Source: Acanthaster planci (Eukaryota > Echinodermata > Asteroidea > Valvatida > Acanthasteridae). From it: a stretch of 62,000 nt of DNA. Positions 1 to 12,888 of this stretch are shown here, piece after piece. The notes under the pieces are model-generated. The model worked only from the letters and a program-made list of their open reading frames with translations. It did not search any database and was not told the origin of the DNA. A program made the position numbers and the translations under genes. The stretch covers positions 1,595,659 through 1,657,658 of the forward strand of contig NW_019091395.1 of NCBI RefSeq assembly GCF_001949145.1, in the 5' to 3' direction. Within the stretch, counting starts at the first letter, position 1; every line of letters starts with the position of its first letter.

Positions 1-3000
1 TTTGTACAGTGAAGAGACGCATAGGAAAAACTTACTCAGATTTCCTGAATTTATTCTGAATTAGCCGTAGAACTCAGGAGGAAGCACAGTACATTTAACA
101 AATTTCCGAAATCTGGGAACCCCATATCAACCAATCCCCTTTTATCCTACTGTGTCCTGAAAGTTACTCATACAAAGTGTGACAACCATGAGTTTTGCTT
201 GTCAAAAGAAGTTATTTTGGTTTTACCCATGAAGCTAACGTTTAGTTGATGTGTTATATATACTTAGTGTTTGTGAAGGTAAGCCCAACAGTGTAGTGCT
301 GAAACAGTCACTATCCCAATATACCATCACATCATGAAAACGAAGCCCGTCATGAACTGATGCTGAATCATTCAAGCGGGATAGCTGTCGCTGTCATATT
401 GCAACTGGACAAATTATAGATCCGGGAAGACGCGGCTCACCTGGCAGGGGGAAGGGGGCAAGTTGTCACGCCTCAGCCGTGGAATGCGTAGCCCCTGTAG
501 CCGGCGACAGTGGGTTTGTCTCGCCTACTAAATCCTGAATTGGGCACGGATTTACTTCTGAAGATTCTTGGCACCTTGGCTTTCCGGCTCCGCGTCCGTG
601 TTCCTCAGAAAGCAAGTACACAAAGCAGAATAGGAAATACACGTTCAGGGCTTTGACCTATGAGCATGAGAAGTAATATGAAAGAAACTAATTTCTCAAA
701 TTAAAATAAAAATTAGGATGACTTAATAGGATAGAAGACAGAGTTATTCTACTCAAATAATTGGAAGTGGTGATAATTTCATCAAAAACATAAAATGGTG
801 TTTGTCTCAGCCCCTACGATAGACAGGGCCTATATGTATATATTATTTTAGATGTTAGAAAAGAAATCTCCATTTCTAGTTAACCATTTCCAGCTCTAGT
901 TTTCGCCTACTAACTTTCAGTGTGTTGGCTTTTCTGCATTAAAGTGACACGCAGGCAAGCGGACCCCTTGCCACTTTTTGTCAGGCTGTTCTGGCACTAA
1001 TGGCAAACTGTAGATATTATGCCAAAGATTCCTTTGAAAAATGAGCTGCTTTTAATCTGTTCTTCACGGTGGCGTATCCACGGGGGCCTGAGAGGCTCGT
1101 GCCCCACAAATTCCCAGTGCCCCCTCCCCAGGTGCCCCCAACCAGTAAAATCCTAGCTAAGTTACTGGTTTACGATCTTTCTACAGAGGTTCTTCCTGTT
1201 ATTGTTTGATGGGGGACCCAGCAATGAGTCTTGTACAGCCTCAAAGTCGCCGCTGTTTCCTTTTCAAGCTGTTTAGCTAAGCTCCATTCTTCATTATGTA
1301 TGGTTTAATAGTTTTCTACTTATTGTTTCCTATAGTTATTCAATTTTTGACTTGATGGTCTCTATGGCGTTGAAGCTGTTACTGGGGAGTTATTTCAAAA
1401 TATTCATGGGAATATTAAACATTGGAACCTCTTTAACAGAGTGAACGAAATTATCTTACATACATACATATATACATATATAAAAAACATGGACGGATAT
1501 ATATAAAAACATGGACGTGCCTTCTTTCGGTGAAATACCCATGAGTCAGAGTGGTGATCGCCATTGACAAATAGCGGTCGATTTGCGTGATCACTTGTCA
1601 CACCCATCATCCAGCGAGGAGCGCACGCAAATTACTTAATTCCTGTGAAGGAACAATCTGTCCATGGCAATCGTCTTATCTTAGCCTGGCCTGATCACGT
1701 CGCGACCCAACGGAGTGGTTTTACAGGGAGTCGCCTCTGCTTTGCACAAGGGGGGTCCCAATGATCGTAGAAAGGGTTGATTAAAAAGGAAAATCTTTAA
1801 ACTTCAGTTCCAAGGCTTTTCTTTGCAAAATAAGAGTTGAGCCCTAAAAGGGGCCGAAGTTGAATCCGATACTTTCGCACACTCACCCACAGCCATAAAT
1901 ACACACTGTCTGTCAATTTTATATCAGCCTTAAAGCCTTGAATAAGGGTGACGTCTTAAGCTTGTTTGAGCACCACGTTTTTCGCGAAGCGTGAAATTTA
2001 TGACGCAGGTGCCGAAATATCTCACCCTTTTCCTTGCCTTCACAGAAAAGTACTGTTTGAATGCTTTGCCAGAGTTGGCTGAAGATCAGCAAACACTTTA
2101 TACAGTCAGCCCATACTTCAATGGCTGAAAATCTGCTTCCACCGAAAGTGCAAAAAGAGATTTGGGGCTGAATGAAATGCACACCAGTACTCATTGACCG
2201 TACTGCGCATGACTTTGTGCGTAGAACAATGACTACTTATACAGGAGGCTGAGGCTCCATTCCAGGATTTCATGAAGTACATAATTCCATACGGCACTGC
2301 TTTGTTTTATTATCCCGTTGGATATGAATTTAATTACCGTCTGTTTCCTGTATATGGCCTTTGAGAAGTTTACAACTAAACTTGATCTTGATATGTCCAT
2401 GCATTATTTTAACAGGTAGGCCTAATCGTTAGATACCTCGATTGAAAGATTACTCGTATTCATGTGCCTACGGTCGAGAGGTTTCCCTGTAGACCGTCTT
2501 AACCCTTCATTATTTCGATTGCCCTGAATTACGTGAAGGGCGAAGGAGGAGAAGAGAAAAAAAGAGTGGCGGGAAATACTGAGATGATGTTACAGAGATG
2601 ATGAGACGAGATGATGTTGATGTTACAATGCTACACCCTAAAAAGCAAATCAAACCAAGACGAAAGTAGCGGTGTAAAAATAAATACCCAAAAGTTAATT
2701 AAATTATCTTTCCCCGGCATGGCATGGAGTGTTAGGCTTTGTGTAATCAATAGGTCGTGTGGAAGGAAGGTTGCTGTAGTCTGCGAATGCTTTGGGAACA
2801 CCTCTCACAACGGTGTTGCCCACCAATTTAAGGTGAGCGAAAGGAAAGCCTAGATCAATACACTTTCTATATACGAAAGCTATTTATAGCGTCGGCGTCT
2901 GTATCCAGGCATTTTTTGTTTTTCTTTACTTCAAACACTAGTGCGTTTATGGGGGAAAGGGCGTAGCATGGTTATCATAAACAAACTATAGTCTCTTCAA

Positions 3001-3578
3001 CAAAACCTTATCTATCTCCCACTCCCCAGTTTTTAATTCAATTTGGAAACAACCGGACGACTCAAATCAATTTACCCATTGCATAAAAGCTAACTTGTAC
3101 GCAAGTTTAAGAATGATATTAGGAAACTGTTGTTCCAAAGTGTCCTAAGCGATAATGCAAGCCCCCAAATGGCGACATCATAATACCAAGGCGCCCCATC
3201 ACCATTAAATGCAACTATACTTGGACCTGTTGATCAAATTGACTGGATCGATAATACATAGTTTGAACCCTTGCGCTTTCAAGTCCAAATCAGACGTCTA
3301 TGAATCGTCATATATCTTCGAGTGCTAAAGGCTGAGAGTCGATGGACGAGAGTGTATCGGCTTGTTATCCATTACACTTTTGTTCTACAGCTCAATATAG
3401 ACGACCTTTTGTTAGTGATAAACGTGTAAAATTAATTTTGAAGGAAATCATGTTCCGCCAGGGAATAGGAGTTGACGGAACCAAATTAATGGCCTTTCTG
3501 TAAATCGAAACAGATCCTGGACATCCGGTCTGCTCTCAAAGCCAAATTTGTCCTCGAAATTCTGGAAAAGAATACGCT
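1..3578. other. Non-coding flank, left end
   Basis: No convincing exon, RNA gene or complete mobile element is visible here. A C-rich stretch at about 1072-1140, with runs such as GTGCCCCCTCCCC, resembles the G/C-run ends of old DNA-element copies, but no partner terminus could be found. One copy of the palindrome TAGGCCTA lies at 2417-2424. Short ORFs in both orientations lack flanking splice sites in a compatible phase and are best read as chance. Confidence 0.6.
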
Positions 3579-3862
3579 TTACAGTTTGTTTTCTCCAATT
3601 GAGAATGGGGGGGGTTGCGCGAGGACTGTTGATTCGATCAGGATGCTCGGAGCCTTTGCACGGTCCGTTGTGGCGATCGATCGTGTCTTAGTGATACCGT
3701 CAACTCGGACGACCTGGAAAACTCCGTTGTTATAAAGTAACATTACCACGTCGTCCGTGACCACAAAGACATGATCGCTCAGAAATGATGTGGGTTGGAA
3801 ATATCTGTAGTCAATGTGTTGGGTTTGAATGACTGAACCAGCTAAAAATGTCACATAATGAA
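3579..3862 (-). CDS. Possible 3'-terminal coding exon, unidentified
   Basis: On the minus strand an acceptor-like sequence (ACATTTTTAG) is followed by an open frame of about 93 codons that closes with TAA at 3579. The translation is balanced in composition and contains a hydrophobic, strand-like patch (LSDHVFVVTDDVVMLLYNNG) followed by a basic/polar stretch. That looks more protein-like than most ORFs in the window. I do not recognise a family. No upstream exon in matching phase and no downstream poly(A) signal could be tied to it, and a plus-strand LINE relic lies on its 5' side at 4.4-4.7 kb. It could be the last exon of a gene whose other exons were not recognised, a processed fragment, or a chance ORF. 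Confidence 0.2.
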
Positions 3863-4359
3863 TAATGTCACAGAATTGTACCAAATTCAACTATAATCGT
3901 TAACCTGTAAATTCTGTCTTAAAAGTTTAAGTCATACTATATAAGTTTAACAAATTCAGCAAAAAGATACTGCCAGGTACACAACGCTACAAATATTGAA
4001 ATTGCATTAGACCGAAACTAGAAAGGAATGAGGTCTCTCTTAAGTCACACAACCTTGATATTGTACAATAGTATACTATGAGTTCTGTAAATCGGACTGC
4101 ACCGATCTTTTTTAAAAAGTTTTTTAACCAGTCAAACGAAATATGAGCATCAATGCTGTATACTATTCGTCTGCACCCCCAGTTTTCTCATCTTGAGGAA
4201 GATGCTGACGTCTTAATGATGTGGTTTACTGTGTGAGATCCTCAAGTACATGGACCATTGCTACAGTTGTGTACACGTTCGTCTGGAACTGCCACCAAAC
4301 AGCTAACGGCATTCACTGTTTTGATGAATTTACTCAAACAAACCATGATTTAATGCTGA

Positions 4360-4728
4360 TATAAAGCGTTGCAAGGGTTCTCCTAAACCAAAAACTGAAA
4401 TTGTGTCAGGAAAGTCTTTAAAACCTTGTTCATGGAAGATAGTGGAGAACAAAAAAGTCAGTCTTTTTGATACTGTGCATATATTTGTGCTGCTCCTAGA
4501 CTTTGGAACAACCTGCCCTTTCACGTAAGAAATGCTAAATCTGTCCACACATTCAAGATTGTTCTAAAAACTCATCTCTTTCATGAAGCTTTTTCCAACA
4601 CCTGATTTTCATCTCTGCTAGTGATGGGTATTGTTATGCGCAGTTGGGTATATTTGTATAGTATCTGCGCAATATAAAGGTTCCTTATCAATAATTATTG
4701 CTATCGTTATTAGTATTATTATTCTTTA
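4360..4728 (+). mobile_element. CR1/L2-like LINE, 3' end remnant
   Basis: A plus-strand frame from 4486 to the TGA at 4605 encodes 39 residues with the signature of a CR1/L2-type ORF2 C-terminus: AAPRLWNNLP, then a basic FKIVLKTHLFHEAF stretch, then the stop. Upstream bases (about 4375-4480) still resemble the preceding coding region but carry stops and frame changes. Downstream, a short 3' UTR holds TCTGCGCAATATAAAGG and ends in an AT-rich (ATT)n tail near 4700-4728, the 3' end expected of this LINE group. The copy is severely 5' truncated and dead. The family-level assignment is from remembered motif resemblance. Confidence 0.75.
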
Positions 4729-7700
4729 ATGATTGGTGGACACTCCGATATAAATAATCTGACGACACCCCCTGCTGGTGTCTAATATTCATATCAGAAA
4801 AAGACAAGGTTTCGTTTTAATTTTTTATTATTGAGATTTTAGGCTCTGAATAAAGCCGCAAGGTGTTATTTTATCGCCTAGTGTTTTTTGTTTTGTTCAG
4901 CAAAGAGTAACCTGCAAGATCTAGATAAATATCTTAATAAAAGTAAACCATTTAACGACACAGAGCAGTCGCCACATCCTTCCCCACACTGAAAACCTCA
5001 GCGAAACTCTTTTTGGTCAAACGAAAATCGGGTATGTGCAGCTAACAATTGAAACCTTTTAAGAAAAACACCATTCCAAAAGAAATTAACTTGTCAGGGC
5101 TAGTCCACTGATTTTGATTTGATGGCTTAAATTAATGAAAATTACACAGAAGTTTATAAATCATTTTCCTAAGCTGCTAGAATTTGTTTCAATCTAAGCA
5201 AATTTGCATTTACAAGTTAGGGAAATGGGGTGCCTGGATTTACGCTTATACATCACAGATGCAAAACAGATTAGGAGCTGAGTGGAACCAGACATCCTTA
5301 TTTGACGGTACGGGATGTTTGTTACCAAGTTTGTAGCGGAAACTCAGGGAGGTTTTTCCACCAAAAATAGCCCCGTCTCACTCACAGGGGAATCTTTGTG
5401 TGGCGGACAACTCGGTCGACCTCAACCTGACATTCCAAGTTTTCTTGAGACCGCAAAACACGAATATCTGGAAATTTGTAGCGCAGAAAAACTGTGCAAA
5501 AACACCGAGGTTTCTTCCAGAGATGTAATTGCACTTCTGGAGACAAATGCACATTTGTCCAGCATTTAAAAAATGGTGCATTTTAAACTCATCATTAAAT
5601 ATTGTATTGCGTGAGCCATTTCATATTCACTTACACGCTTTGGCGAAAAAATATCACACTGACGTAAATCCAAGACATTTACTGGTAAAAATAATTTAGC
5701 GTCCCCATTTCAATGGAAATAAATGCTTGGCTTCCTTACCGTTAGTCCAAAAATAAAATTTCAATCGCAGTTTTGCCCGGTTCCAATATTTGACTTTTTT
5801 CTTTTCAAAGAAAAAAATCGTGGAGATTCATCTGTCTCCTCTACAATGTATCAGTTCCTTAGCTAAGGGGTTATAGTGTAATATACGAAGAGCTGGAGAA
5901 TGAAAGAACAAAATCAGAGAGCTGACAAGGAATTTTATTTTTAAGGACAGGAAATGGATTAAAAAAGGCAACACGGGAACATTGACATGGCTAATAGAAA
6001 ACAAAACTGGGATTGAAAAAAATAGATGGTGAATGTATTGTAGACAAGAATGTGTCAGAAAAATATTCCTAAATTATTATCTTATTCAGAGCTAGAATGA
6101 GGCATGGGGTACAGCCCCTCGGTTGAGGCCTGTGCCCCCCCCCAAAAAAAAAATCAGAGAGGTTTAAACTATGATGAGAATCCGCCTTGGTCAGTGTTTT
6201 AACTGTGACGAACCCACTGAGTGTCCTCCCTCCTCAAGTGCCCCCTGCAAAGTGTACCCTGTCTTTGCAGCGGTGCAATCTATACTATAAATAAAGGAAC
6301 ATTGTATTTTACAATGGTCAAATTTCCAGTAATGTATCCAGTGTTATCACTAGTAAAATCTCCCTCCCTTAAATTTGACTCGTCTACGGCAGAAGCTGGG
6401 ATTGTATAATGTAATTCGCATGTTATGTGGTAAAGAAAGCACACACATATCACACTCGGGCTCGGCGACCAAAACAACATCGTAGAGCGGCAGAACCGGA
6501 AATGAGAAATGAAAGATTTCCCTTTGCAACCCAAAGGAAACGGGCTCCATAAACCGGCATCCCTGAACCCAAGAGAGGAAATGTGCCAGTGTGAGACGCT
6601 GGAAGTGTGTCGTGGGTAGAACGATGTTAGGGACTTCTGGACAGTGGCCCATTATAAAACAGAAATTAAGGTGGGCTCAGACGAGCCAGGAATAACATTT
6701 CCCGGGTCTGTCTGTTAGCAGTGCCTATCTGACAAGTTCTTTGATATGAAGGATGGTCGATATATATCATCTGGTAAGGTTTGTATTTTGAAGGTTTGCA
6801 CTAAATGCATTGAAATTCAGCCGTAGAAAAATTCAGATGTTCCAACAAAAAGGAAGAGGAGATCAGATTTCTCAGAGTCAACGTACCAAGAAGACAAAGC
6901 TTAAACAGACGATTAAACTTGCAAACTATCGCAATGGAAGCCATTAGAAGCAAGGTGTGCGATGGAAAGAACCTCCCCCCCCCACACACACACACGCGCC
7001 GTTGTATCGGAATCTCAGGAATTCTTTTAAGACATGGGGGGATGTGTTAGGTAACAATAGCTTAGAGTGTCTTTCGGGATAATTGTGTGGGTGTGTATGT
7101 GGAGGGGGTTACCGTCTGTCCCATATCTTGCCTGGTATAATGGAAGCTGTCTAAATACAGCACATCTCTATTCTTTCCAACATCGTTCATGACAATAAAT
7201 CGAGTGCACCGTACCTTCTGCAACATTGCCAACAAAGCCCTTTCAATGATTGCACTTCCAAGACAAAAGACGATGGACATCCCGATATTACCGTGATTAC
7301 AGGCCTAACTAGTCTTCAAAGTCCGAAATGCCAACATCACCCCAGACTTTAAAAATGAAATCTGATTTAGAGTATCTCCCCCCTTGCAACCGTGAGTGTT
7401 GCTAGTCAACCCATCTACGTTAAAGGAAAACCTCTTGAGATCACGCTCACACACCCTCGACATCAGAGCCACATGGCACTTAGATGTGCGTGGGTTTGGT
7501 ATGGCCTTTTTTCGTGTTGTCCGAGAACTTCCTAGTCAGGCCACCGAGTACTTCTGCGGTCGCTCGGGCGCGCCATTAGCGTGCTTGACTCGCTAGGGGA
7601 TACCGTTCTACGGCCTTGGCAGACAGGGCAGCTTCGAGAGCGGTATGCAGGAAACCGGTCAGGTGGGTGTCGTTTCCGGGACAGAGAGCGACGCCACGAA

Positions 7701-9013
7701 AATATAAAAGCGTTTTAGCTTGAAACTGCTGCTTTAGGTTGGCCAACCTCTTCAACCAGAGTGTGGGCATGAAGCCGCGGTTTAGAGAGCCATGATAATG
7801 CTACATTTAGCGGTTAGATTGAGATATGCTGGACTTTGATTGATGCAATCTGCGCTATACCACGAGGTCTTGTAAGGTAAAATGAAGAAAAGGGTGTATT
7901 TTACCCAAAGTGTAAGGTGTTGATATTGGTTATATTTCAAACATTCTAACCCCAAGTTAACATTATAAAATTGTGTATAATACACAAAACTATTGTTGGT
8001 TAGGTTAGCACTTATGTAAGCACAATGTTTGGTTTCTAAATTCAACAAAATCAATGCAAACAACTAGCGCTTCGACTGTTATAAGATTATACTTTGATAA
8101 GGTTGCTCTAAATTTGTATAAGTGAAAATAGGAAAACTTTGGCAAATTCTTCGTGAATTTTCAAATTGCTTATCCGTCGGCCGAGACACAAAATACAACG
8201 AGTGGTTTTATTTGTTTTCAACAGCAATTTCATGTGATGAAAAATAATTTGTTTATCATTTCGAACTCTCAATGCGTTGCACCTCAATCGCATGGCATCA
8301 GTTTGCTGCATTTTTGAAATGCATAAGCTTCTAGGGCATATAGTTAAATAGCCGATAATTGGATGGAAAAAAAGTAGTCTTGACCTTGATGATGCTCTGC
8401 TGCCGACCCCCCGGCTTTCATTCCACGTTATACAGTAGATTTTCGTCCTGATAAGCTGATGCCAGATAAGCGCCCCGCCCCCATGCAGGACAACTTCAAA
8501 CACCGAGACAATCCGTCTTATCTAGGCAGGTTCTGGCTCTTAGAGACAGGTGCCAAGACATGCGTCGACCAAGCGTCTCGCTCAGTGTTTTTCGGCCTTA
8601 ATCCCTTCCTAAGAGGGAAAAACTGCAAGCTCATCACCTTGCTCAACCACGTCCTCTCACACTTTTACTTCGCAAAACAGAGGAGAGGAAAAAGGAAGGG
8701 GGAGAAAAAAACACGCTTGCTGTTTTGGTCTTTATCGATCAACCTAATGAACTACCTCACCGTTGCTTTCCTAGACTCGCTCTTCCTTTCCAAATATCAA
8801 AGAGAGGGAGTTAGCTAAAGTCCTTCGTTAAGAAAACATCGTAACTATTTGGTCATCTTTTTTTAACAGCGTTGGTGCTTACACTAAATCTAACCGGCCA
8901 TTGCACGATGGCGTATGCAAGTACTGAATCGAGGTGGGATTTTTTCGTTCCAAAAACGACGGCCATATTTTCATCCGTGAAAAGAATCCTCTCACCTCGC
9001 GAAAGGTAGCAAT
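4729..9013. other. Non-coding flank between LINE relic and C/A satellite
   Basis: No exon with credible splice context was found. Low-complexity features include C- and A-rich runs at about 6137-6155 and a poly-C/(CA)n tract at about 6975-7000. The longest ORFs (8108-8503 minus, 8459-8818 plus) have no recognisable domains and unremarkable codon composition. Confidence 0.55.
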
Positions 9014-9340
9014 ACCAAACCAAACTTAACCAAACCCAACCAAATCTAATCAAACCTAACCAAACCAAACCAAACCAAACCTAAGCAAACCAAATCAAAC
9101 CAAATCTAACCAAACTAAACCAAACTTAACCAAACCAAACCTAACCAAAACTAACCATAACCAAAACCAAACCTAACCAAAACCGAACCAAACCTAAGCA
9201 AACCAAACCAAACCAAATCTAACCAAACTAAACCAAACCTAACCAAACCAAACTTAACCAAACCAAAACTAACCATAACCAAAACCGAACCAAACCTAAC
9301 AAAACCTAACCATACCAAACCAAGACAAAACAAAAGAGAA
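9014..9340. repeat. C/A-only pentamer-like satellite with higher-order repeat
   Basis: About 325 bp consist almost only of A, C and T on the plus strand, built from AACCA/AACCT/AACTA steps (for example CCAAACCAAACCTAACC). G is nearly absent except in rare AAGCAAACC and ACCGAACC variants. The rare variants recur: CTAAGCAAACC at 9081 and 9194 (113 bp apart) and AAAACTAACCATAACC at 9147 and 9265 (118 bp apart). The array is therefore a higher-order repeat of about 113-118 bp, not a plain pentamer. It resembles degenerate telomere-like DNA but is not TTAGGG. ORFs across it (W/G/F/L-rich on the minus strand) are artefacts of the repeat. Confidence 0.9.
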
Positions 9341-9439
9341 CGAGAAAACAAACAAATTTTCTGTCATTTTGGAACCATTGAATTTTGTTTTCTTTCTTCA
9401 GGCACGAATTGAGTGAATTAGAGGAGCCATCACGTCCGA

Positions 9440-9512
9440 CCCCGGGAGTGGTTTTTACGGATACGCAATTCTTGGCACAAGTGCTGACGTGCATAGTGGA
9501 AAGGCGCCTTAA
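9440..9512 (-). mobile_element. Partial copy of the 10.5/14.4 kb inverted-repeat element
   Basis: The segment from TTTTTACGGATACGCAA to GGAAAGGCGCCTT matches one end of the elements at 10518-10723 and 14378-14564. It shares the CGCAA..CTTGGC.CAAGTG core and the GAAAGGCGCCTT terminus. The other half is missing or too diverged to align by eye. Confidence 0.5.
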
Positions 9513-9575
9513 GACGTCTGTTCCGATAAAATGGAGGGTCGTGAGTTCGATTCCCAACTGAACAAGCTTTTCCAA
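9494..9575 (+). repeat. tRNA-derived SINE-like segment
   Basis: TAGTGGAAAGG (9494-9504) fits the RNA polymerase III A-box consensus and GTTCGATTC (9545-9553) fits the B box, about 51 bp apart, inside a tRNA-3'-half-like context (GAGGGTCGTGAGTTCGATTCC). The T stem does not pair fully and no CCA-type acceptor end is present, so this is not a functional tRNA gene. The A-box match coincides with the terminus of the adjacent DNA-element fragment and may be accidental. Confidence 0.4.
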
Positions 9576-10121
9576 GTTAAAAGATGTGTGAAACAAACAG
9601 GCAGGCCAGCTTTGATATGGAATCTAATTTGAAGACAAAGGGCATGTAGCTCTGGAACCCTTGGTTAATTTATGTCCTATCTTACCCAGTATGAACGGTT
9701 GTTGATATTTATGGAAATCTAGGCCTAGGGGATACTCCACTTTAGCGTTAGTGTGCTGACGGTTTCTGGTAAGTAAGGCTAAGACCCCAAGTTACCTGGT
9801 GCGTTCACCTGTAATCCACCTACCAATTAAGATGTCTCTTATCTTAAGTCGCTAGCAAGGAGCAGGTGCACCTTGAGCACTACTCCTCCGTCAGCTATTC
9901 TCTCATGCTCAGTTTCCCTGGTGCTGAAAATACCAATTTACATAAACCTCGTTCATTCTATCGTTTTTTAGCACTTACAGTGAATATGTAATGCATAAAA
10001 AAATTGCACGGTATCACGTTTCCGTATCTTTTTCGCTGATGACGTCATCATTTAGGCTGTCTTGTTATACGCAATGTGAGAAGCCCACGGGCGATGACGT
10101 ATGGAAGCAACTTGGTACCAA

Positions 10122-10273
10122 GGGCGGATCCTGGGGGTGGGGCGACCCCCCCCCCTTTCCCACCCAATAAATGAATAAATAATAGGAGAAGAAAAGGAGG
10201 GAGGGGGAAGAAAAAAGAGGGAGGGACCCTGCCCACCCCCCCCTTTTTTTTTGGAAAATCCTAGATCCGCCCC
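10122..10273. mobile_element. Short G/C-run MITE-like element
   Basis: Termini GGGCGGATCCTGGGGG (left) and, on the opposite strand, GGGCGGATCTAGGATTTTCC (right) form an imperfect terminal inverted repeat around about 150 bp of poly-C, purine-rich and poly-C/poly-T sequence. The interior has no coding potential. A clear target-site duplication could not be assigned. Confidence 0.6.
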
Positions 10274-10517
10274 GGGTACGGAACCGGTTTACGAAGGAAG
10301 TTTCGGCTTTGCACAACACACTAGTACCAAACTGTATATTTGAAAAAACAAAAATTTCTTACTTGCACCACGCTTAATGTATTGTTAGTTCGGATTGTAA
10401 TGCCTTTGAGTTAAATTTGGGGTGAATAAATTTTGTTTTTGAAAAAATGAGCGCCACCAATGTTGCTAGGCTATAGGACGTGCGAGTCATGGCGAAACTA
10501 AATTTGTTTTGCAATCT

Positions 10518-10723
10518 AAAGGTGCCTTTCCATATGTACATGTACGTGTGGATGCGTTACATACACAATTCGTTCATACGTTTCACTTTTACGGACACAG
10601 AAATCGATTTTTAACATAACACATGTGTGCGTTAGGTTCGGCGTCAAAATCGAACTGGGAGCGATTTTGACAGATACGCAACGCTTGGCGCAAGTGTTGA
10701 AGGGCATATGGAAAGGCGCCTTT
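10518..10723. mobile_element. 206-bp MITE with AAAGGYGCCTTTCCATATG termini
   Basis: The left end AAAGGTGCCTTTCCATATG and the right end (read on the opposite strand) AAAGGCGCCTTTCCATATG form a 19-bp terminal inverted repeat with one mismatch. The interior includes CGATTTTGAC and CAGATACGCAACGCTTGGCG, shared in inverted orientation with 14378-14564 and in part with 9440-9512. There is no transposase, so this is a non-autonomous DNA element. No flanking duplication is obvious, and the superfamily cannot be named. Confidence 0.75.
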
Positions 10724-12888
10724 ACACATACCCGCGTATGTATTCTGAATTATCTTGGATGGCGAAACTGTCTATAAACATGGTTAATGACGTTCAAAGC
10801 GCAGTTCTGGACGAAGTGACGCACTACACATACACTGGTCTTTCAGATATTAAATATTTGTTCTGGTACCTCGGAACCATCATAGCAACACAATGGGCTC
10901 CTGGGTGAGCAGGAGAACTACATGTTAACAAACTGCTGTTAACACGCGTTATTGTCAGTGTAAAGGTATTTTGGGTACCCGGCAATTGAACAAAACCAGC
11001 TGGTTTGAGCATGCACAAAGATCTTTTCACTAATAAATTCACAATTATGCACGCATGCACACAAATAGCCTTGGCGGCAAGGGCCATTAAAAAGGTCCAG
11101 GGGTGCGATTTCGATAAATTTCTCTCAGGTTTTCTGGCATTGTTCAGTTATTTCTTCAGAAAATCCCAATAAATCGTTTTTGCTATTAGTTTCAAATCTA
11201 AGCGCGATTTTTCCTGCTTCACGTGCGCATAGGAAAAATCATGATTGTAGTTTTTAACAGAGCACTAAAAGTCCCACTTAAATCAATTAATTGAAATTAA
11301 GCAATGTAGCAGAAGGGACACTGAACTAACCGCCAACTACAGGACAACTTGACAGAGATATCAAGCAGTGAGACAGGACGTCAGCTTAAACCTCACACGC
11401 ACTCACTCAAAACAATCTGTACCAACCGCACCCCTGCTGCCAAAACACTGTAGTATCTGATAATGGCCCCGTAGTCTCTTATCGTGTCGTCATCGCCTGC
11501 CCCAGACGCATTTCGCCTTAGTCATATGCCTTAGTCATCCTGCACGGATTATCCATTCATGATAGCGGTCGGGTTCCCTGAGTCCCCTGGGACTCCATCA
11601 GACGAGCTTTAGGCCAGGTAGACAGTTCAAGGGCATTCAGCTTCATACCCCTACAGAACTGACTTATCTTTCACTTGAAGGAATTTCGTTTGCCCTCTAA
11701 ATTCCTAATGTTCTTTAAAAAGTATGAAGACTGTGGTTTTAATGAGCAAGATCTATAACTAGTTTCCCAGAGCTGAAGGGCTCCGTGTTAGAAGATGGAA
11801 TCCGCTTAGTGATTCCTAGTGTTCAGAGACTCAGCAAAGATGATGTTTAAACAAATTATCTGTAACTGCCAGTGAGCAAGGGTCAACCTTGCGTACATTT
11901 TTATGTGATAGCCTCTTTCACTATTTTTTTTTTCATGTCAAACCTGACGAAAGTCTTTGACTGTGTCTTCTTAATCTTTAGACAAAGCTTTGCGAAATTC
12001 GGGCAAATGGGGTATAAGGCACAACAGAGGTTGTGCATGTCAGCCATCTTTCGGGTCAGTGCTCTTGTTATAGATATGCATGAAAAATCTAAACGTGTAT
12101 ATCCCTGTGAAACATAAGCACCGATCTAAAAGATGACTGCCCTGTATAACCTCTAAAGAGGTCGTAAAGTACTAGGCGGGCGTCAAGTGCTAACCTTCTC
12201 AATCGCAAGGCACTGAAAGCGAGAATTCAATCCAAAATATCTCTATAACAAAACATAATAACCCCTTTGTTTTGTCGGTGTCCCGTTTCATAATGGTAAG
12301 AGTTCAGTCAGGGTATTACTTGAGGCACCGTATCCTCGTGGGGGAAACAAATCTTATACTATGCAACGACAAGCATATTCATGATCGAAAGCCGATTTTT
12401 TTTTCACTGGTCCATTCACCATCACGTGAAAGTTGCTGAAAGCCGAGGGCCCAATTTCACGGAGCTGGTAAACAGAAGAACGGTCATGCTTACAATGGCA
12501 GACAAAAATTGCCAACCTTGAGCACTGTTTTACGGCGCTTCTTAGCCTGGTTGTGCTTACGGTTGCACCTGCATAAGGATTTCCATTGTTTTGTCGCTAC
12601 GTTAAGCAAATATTCCCTTCATGGTAACCGTGCCTTTTGCCATGCTTACTACTTTAGGTCTCCATGAAATATATGGAGCCTCTGTGGGAGTAAGGTACTG
12701 TGCTCTGTAGCGCCGTGAAATTGAACCAAGGTCTTCTGGGAACAAAGCGCGCACTTGAGCCAACCTATGGCTGCGCTGATGGGACAGACTATATCGCGCG
12801 CGTAGCTGTTCCCGACTAGCCTCGTACTTGGCATGCACTGTTGGAACACTGAACTGGCTCATTAGCTTCAGTTTAATTCCTTCCTCCC

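Noticed and set aside
8853-9351. Minus-strand ORFs rich in G, L, V, W and F
   Set aside because: Translation of the C/A-only satellite; low-complexity artefact.
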